NCBI GenBank assembly: GCA_948144175.1
Contig: CANXME010000222.1
Location: forward strand, 744,001-808,000
Reading direction: 5' to 3'
Length of the DNA: 64,000 nucleotides
From: Closterium sp. NIES-65
Lineage: Eukaryota > Streptophyta > Zygnematophyceae > Desmidiales > Closteriaceae
Under the pieces are notes generated by a model, which worked only from the letters and a program-made list of their open reading frames with translations, did not search any database and was not told where the DNA came from. Position numbers and translations under genes: made by a program. Within the stretch, counting starts at the first letter, position 1. Each line of letters opens with the position of its first letter. Positions 61,270 through 64,000 of this stretch are shown piece after piece.

Positions 61270-62300
61270 CACTCTGTGCTATGTATGTTGATGTTATTAG
61301 TGATGAGGGTACCGGTTACTCGTGTGTGCCTTGCGCTGATGGTATCCCTGCCTCTTCCCCAGGTGCTAGTGCGTCTGCTGCCGCTCTAGGTGCTAGTGCG
61401 TCTGTTGTCACATGTGCTAGCAAGTCTGCTGCCTCATCTGAGGCCTTGCACACCTTTACACTTGACTCGGGTGCGTCTCGTTGCTTTTTTCAAGACTGCA
61501 CCACACTCACACCGCTCGCTGCACCGGTTCCAGTCTTACTGGCTGACCCCTCTGGGGGCCCAGTTGTCGCATGAGCCTCCACTGTCCTTCCGTGTCTGGC
61601 AGTCCCTTCTGGCTCACTTTCAGGTCTCCACCTCCCTTCGTTCTCGACAAACTTGGTGAGCAACGTCGTCCTTCAGGATGTATGGGTTGACACTTTTACT
61701 CCCGGAGGATAGCGTGTGGCGATCTGTATGCGCTCCCGGACTGGCCCTCACTTTGCTACGTTTACTTGTCAGCCTAGGTCCAGTCTGTACATCCTCACCA
61801 CTGCGCCTGCACAGGTGGTTGCGTTGGGTCAGGTGTCTGCGTCTGGTCAGTTCGCTGCATCGTGCTCGTGTCGGGTACTCTCCCACCAGACTCTCCTCTG
61901 GCACCACCAACTCGGTCACCCCTCTCTGCCGCGCCTTCCTAGCATGCACTCGCGTTTGCTTGTCTCTGGCCTTCCCAGGTCCCCGCCCCCCCTCCCGCGC
62001 TTGCCTGCCCCGCCGTGCCTTCCTTGCGTCGAGGGGCGGCAGTGCGCCGCTCCTCACTCCTCCTCATTTCCTCTGACCACTTCTCCTCTGCAGACTCTCC
62101 ACATGGACGTGTGGCGCCTGGCCCGCGTCAGTGGGACGGACCAGGAGCGCTACTTCCTGCTGGTCGTTGATGACTACACGCGCTACACCACGGTCTTCCC
62201 CTTGCGCAGCAAGGCGGCCGTCAGCGGTGTTTTGATCCCCTGGATCTCCTTGCACAGCAAGGCGGCCGTCAGCGGTGTTTTGATCCTCTGGCCTCGCTGA
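61270..62300 (+). pseudogene. Protease and integrase block of element F
   Basis: Traces: MYVDVISDEGTGYSCV, HTFTLDSGASRCFF (protease), LLWHHQLGHPSLPR (GAG-pre-integrase), CLPCVEGRQCAAPHSS (zinc-binding part), MDVWRLARV and VVDDYTRYTTVFPL (integrase core start). The rest of the integrase is missing and the Gly/Ala-rich spacer follows. It is a fossil. Confidence 0.8.
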
Positions 62301-62429
62301 GGTGGGTGACCCTGCCACTGAACACACGGCGACCACTCGGCGCTCTCCGCGCTTGAAGACCCCTCCTGGTTTTCCACCTCGATTGTCTTCGCCGCCTCTG
62401 CAGCCTGTAGCTGTGGACACTGGTGCTGC

Positions 62430-63160
62430 TGGGGGTGGTGACATTAGGGGTGAGGGTTATGGAGGTGATGAGAATAGGGGTGCTGAGATTGGGGGTGAGG
62501 GTTCTGGGGGCTACCTCTGGGGGTGCTGACTCTGGGTGTGCTGACTCTGGGGGTGCTGCGAGTCCTAGTGGTGTTGGGGCCGTGGGTGCTCCTACTGCAG
62601 GTCCTGGCGATGGATGGCACCAGCCGCCTAGTCGCCTCGAGACGCCCTCACCACAGCAGCTTCATGAGTGGGTCGTTCGGCGAGGCCACTCTAGTGCAAG
62701 AGCTTGGAGTTTTACAACTCCTCGAGCTGCTGGTCCTGGAGGTGCTGGGGGTGCTGGAGCTGGCGAAGCTGGAGGTGCTGGTGCTGCTGGAGCTGGAGGT
62801 AGTGGAGGTGCTGGATGGTGCTGGTACTGCTGGCACTGGAGGTGTTGGAGGTGGAGGTACTGGAGCTGCTGGAGCTGGAGGTAATTGACGTGTTGGTGCT
62901 TCTAGTACTGGAGGTCCTGGAGGTGCTACTGGTGCTAGAGGCGCTGGAGCTAGAGGTAGTGGATGTGCTAGAGCAGCTGGTCCTAGAGGTGCTCGTACTA
63001 GAGGTGCTGGAGCTGCCGGAGCTAGTGGTGTTGCTGGTACTGGAGGTGCTGGAGGTACTGCTGGTGCTGGAGGCACTGGTGCTGGAGGAGCTGGAGCTGC
63101 TGGTGCTGGAGGTGCTGGTGCTGCTGGTGCTGGAGGTGCTGGAGCTGCTGACGGTGCTGG
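62430..63160 (+). repeat. ggtgctgga-type coding spacer in element F
   Basis: Degenerate 9-12 bp units (ggtgctggaggtgctggt) open frames in several phases (Gly/Ala, Leu/Val/Glu and, on the other strand, Ser/Thr or Pro/Ala). It sits between integrase and RT like the G-G-A-E-P repeat of element C. Confidence 0.8.
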
Positions 63161-63859
63161 TACTGCTCCGCACCGACCGTATTTCTACCCACAGCCGCAG
63201 TCATCCCTGCTGCCGCCGGACTCTGTCCTTCACCAGGATCTTAGTCTCCCATCTTCCACTGGCCTCACTCCACCTCTCTTTTGTCCACCGAGAGACCAGT
63301 CTCAGCCACAGCTAGTGCCAGGCTCCCCACTGCATGCTCCTGTTCTTCACACTGAGGTGATTGAGTCTGTGATTGAGCGTCGTAAGCTTGAGACTCGTGC
63401 TTCCACACAGTTCGTGCTCGTCGTGTCGCTCGTCCTCGTCCTCCTATTGTCCCAAGCACTCACGTTATGGCACTTCGTCATTCCTCTGTTCCACAGCGTG
63501 TTGCCCTGCCGTCTCCTTCGGCATCCTCTCTTCCTGACGTTCCTGACCCAGAGTCCGAACTTACTCGTGCTGTTAGTCCTACTGTTACTCGTCTCCTCGC
63601 TACTGTTGTCATTGACCTTGACTTTGAGTCCACTTCTGCGTTTGCCCTAGTCACTGAGCTCATTGACTTTGCGCCTAGTAGTCGTCTCGACAACGTCGTG
63701 AGTCTTGTTATTGAGTCTGAGCCTTTCTGTCCTCCGTCCGTCGGGGGTGAGCCTGCCCTTGGCACTGACGTCTTGAGGACAGGCAGTTTGAGCTTGAGTA
63801 TCTCGCGACCACTTTACCTCGATTCACATCCATGCTGCTTTGCCCTGAGGGAGACCCGG

Positions 63860-64000
63860 ATGCACTTGACATCCCTGCCCCACGCTCTTACGCTGAGGCG
63901 ATCGCAGGTGAGTACTCCTCTCAATGGCAGACAACCATGGACGTAGAGATGGCTTCGTGGAAGTCCACAGGTGCCTACGTCGGTGAGGTTCCTCCTTCTG
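63860..64000 (+). pseudogene. Start of the reverse transcriptase block of element F
   Basis: SYAEAIAGEYSSQWQTTMDV and EMASWKSTGAYVGEV match the RT start of elements B and C. The block continues past the window end. Confidence 0.8.

Larger units (their letters stand above)
58882..64000 (+). mobile_element. Copia element F, broken, truncated by the window edge
   Basis: A candidate 5' LTR starts TGTCAAAACATTATATGC at 58882 (B: TGTCAAACTTATATGC). No clear primer site is visible after it, so its end (about 58965) is a guess. Then come a low-complexity leader to about 59915, gag from 59921, the Gly-rich and Cys/His segment to about 61180, protease about 61450-61570, GAG-pre-integrase about 61870-62060, a shortened integrase 62100-62300, a Gly/Ala/Leu-coding spacer about 62430-63160, and the start of RT at about 63890, where the window ends. 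It is the same family as A, B and C but a more distant member. It has about ten breaks. Confidence 0.85.

Noticed and set aside
62423-63315. Leu/Val/Glu-rich membrane-like protein
   Set aside because: It is a frame of the ggtgctgga repeat in element F; several frames of both strands are open at once.

Overview
The window looks like nuclear DNA of a streptophyte plant, most plausibly a GC-rich charophyte green alga. This is an inference. It rests on a plastid-type pyruvate kinase beta gene with 14 exons, a plant-style half-size ABCG transporter gene with 11 exons, a probable GT47 exon, plant-type Ty1/copia elements primed by initiator-Met tRNA, and miniature DNA and LTR elements. No rRNA, intact tRNA gene, CRISPR array or bacterial operon was seen. 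Layout: 1-23.8 kb is a nested retrotransposon graveyard. A minus-strand Copia fossil (A) runs off the left edge and has its 5' LTR at 3245-3354. Copia element D (3367-23787, 5-bp duplication GCAAC) lies just outside A. D was in turn hit by Copia B (3825-9813, GAGCT), Copia C (11021-18519, ACACC) and a four-LTR miniature element (19667-20428, ATTGT). Every nesting step is closed by a perfect 5-bp target duplication. LTR divergence (D about 5%, B 4%, C 1.5%, miniature array 0% between its outer LTRs) agrees with the nesting order. 23.8-28.6 kb holds a single-exon gene for a protein with a decayed eukaryote-type inorganic pyrophosphatase domain and a very long disordered tail. 28.65-35.84 kb is plastid pyruvate kinase, whose 14 exons join in phase to 621 residues. 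36-38.4 kb has a Tourist-like MITE, short tandem repeats, a minus-strand GT47-like exon and an unassigned minus-strand reading frame. 38.4-45.2 kb is another Copia fossil (E), whose 3' LTR breaks off in a 32-bp satellite array (to 46.09 kb). 46.1-48.7 kb is mostly repeats and noncoding sequence. 48.76-56.18 kb is the ABCG gene. 56.2-58.9 kb has a Tc1/mariner-type inverted-repeat element, a miniature LTR element and a small secreted-protein gene. 58.9-64 kb is Copia fossil F, which runs off the right edge. Three things stand out. First, a miniature LTR element (TRIM) family with LTRs of about 140 bp and an internal region of about 70 bp is present at three places, each with perfect 5-bp duplications. 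It carries tRNA-like Pol III A and B boxes that straddle the 5' LTR, primer-binding-site and internal junction. This recalls Cassandra (a TRIM carrying 5S rRNA sequence) but with a tRNA-like body. One copy is a four-LTR multimer whose outer LTRs are identical while the inner ones are not, so the multimer seems to have been reverse-transcribed and inserted as a unit. Second, in both host genes many introns begin with tandem copies of the preceding exon end plus its splice donor, or hold decayed copies of neighbouring exon pieces. The extreme case is the Walker B exon end of the ABCG gene, repeated 15 times in 32-bp steps. This looks like intron growth by tandem duplication across AG|GT. Third, every Copia element of the A/B/C/F family has a long, GC-rich, element-specific minisatellite between LTR and gag. 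All retroelement copies are treated here as fossils.
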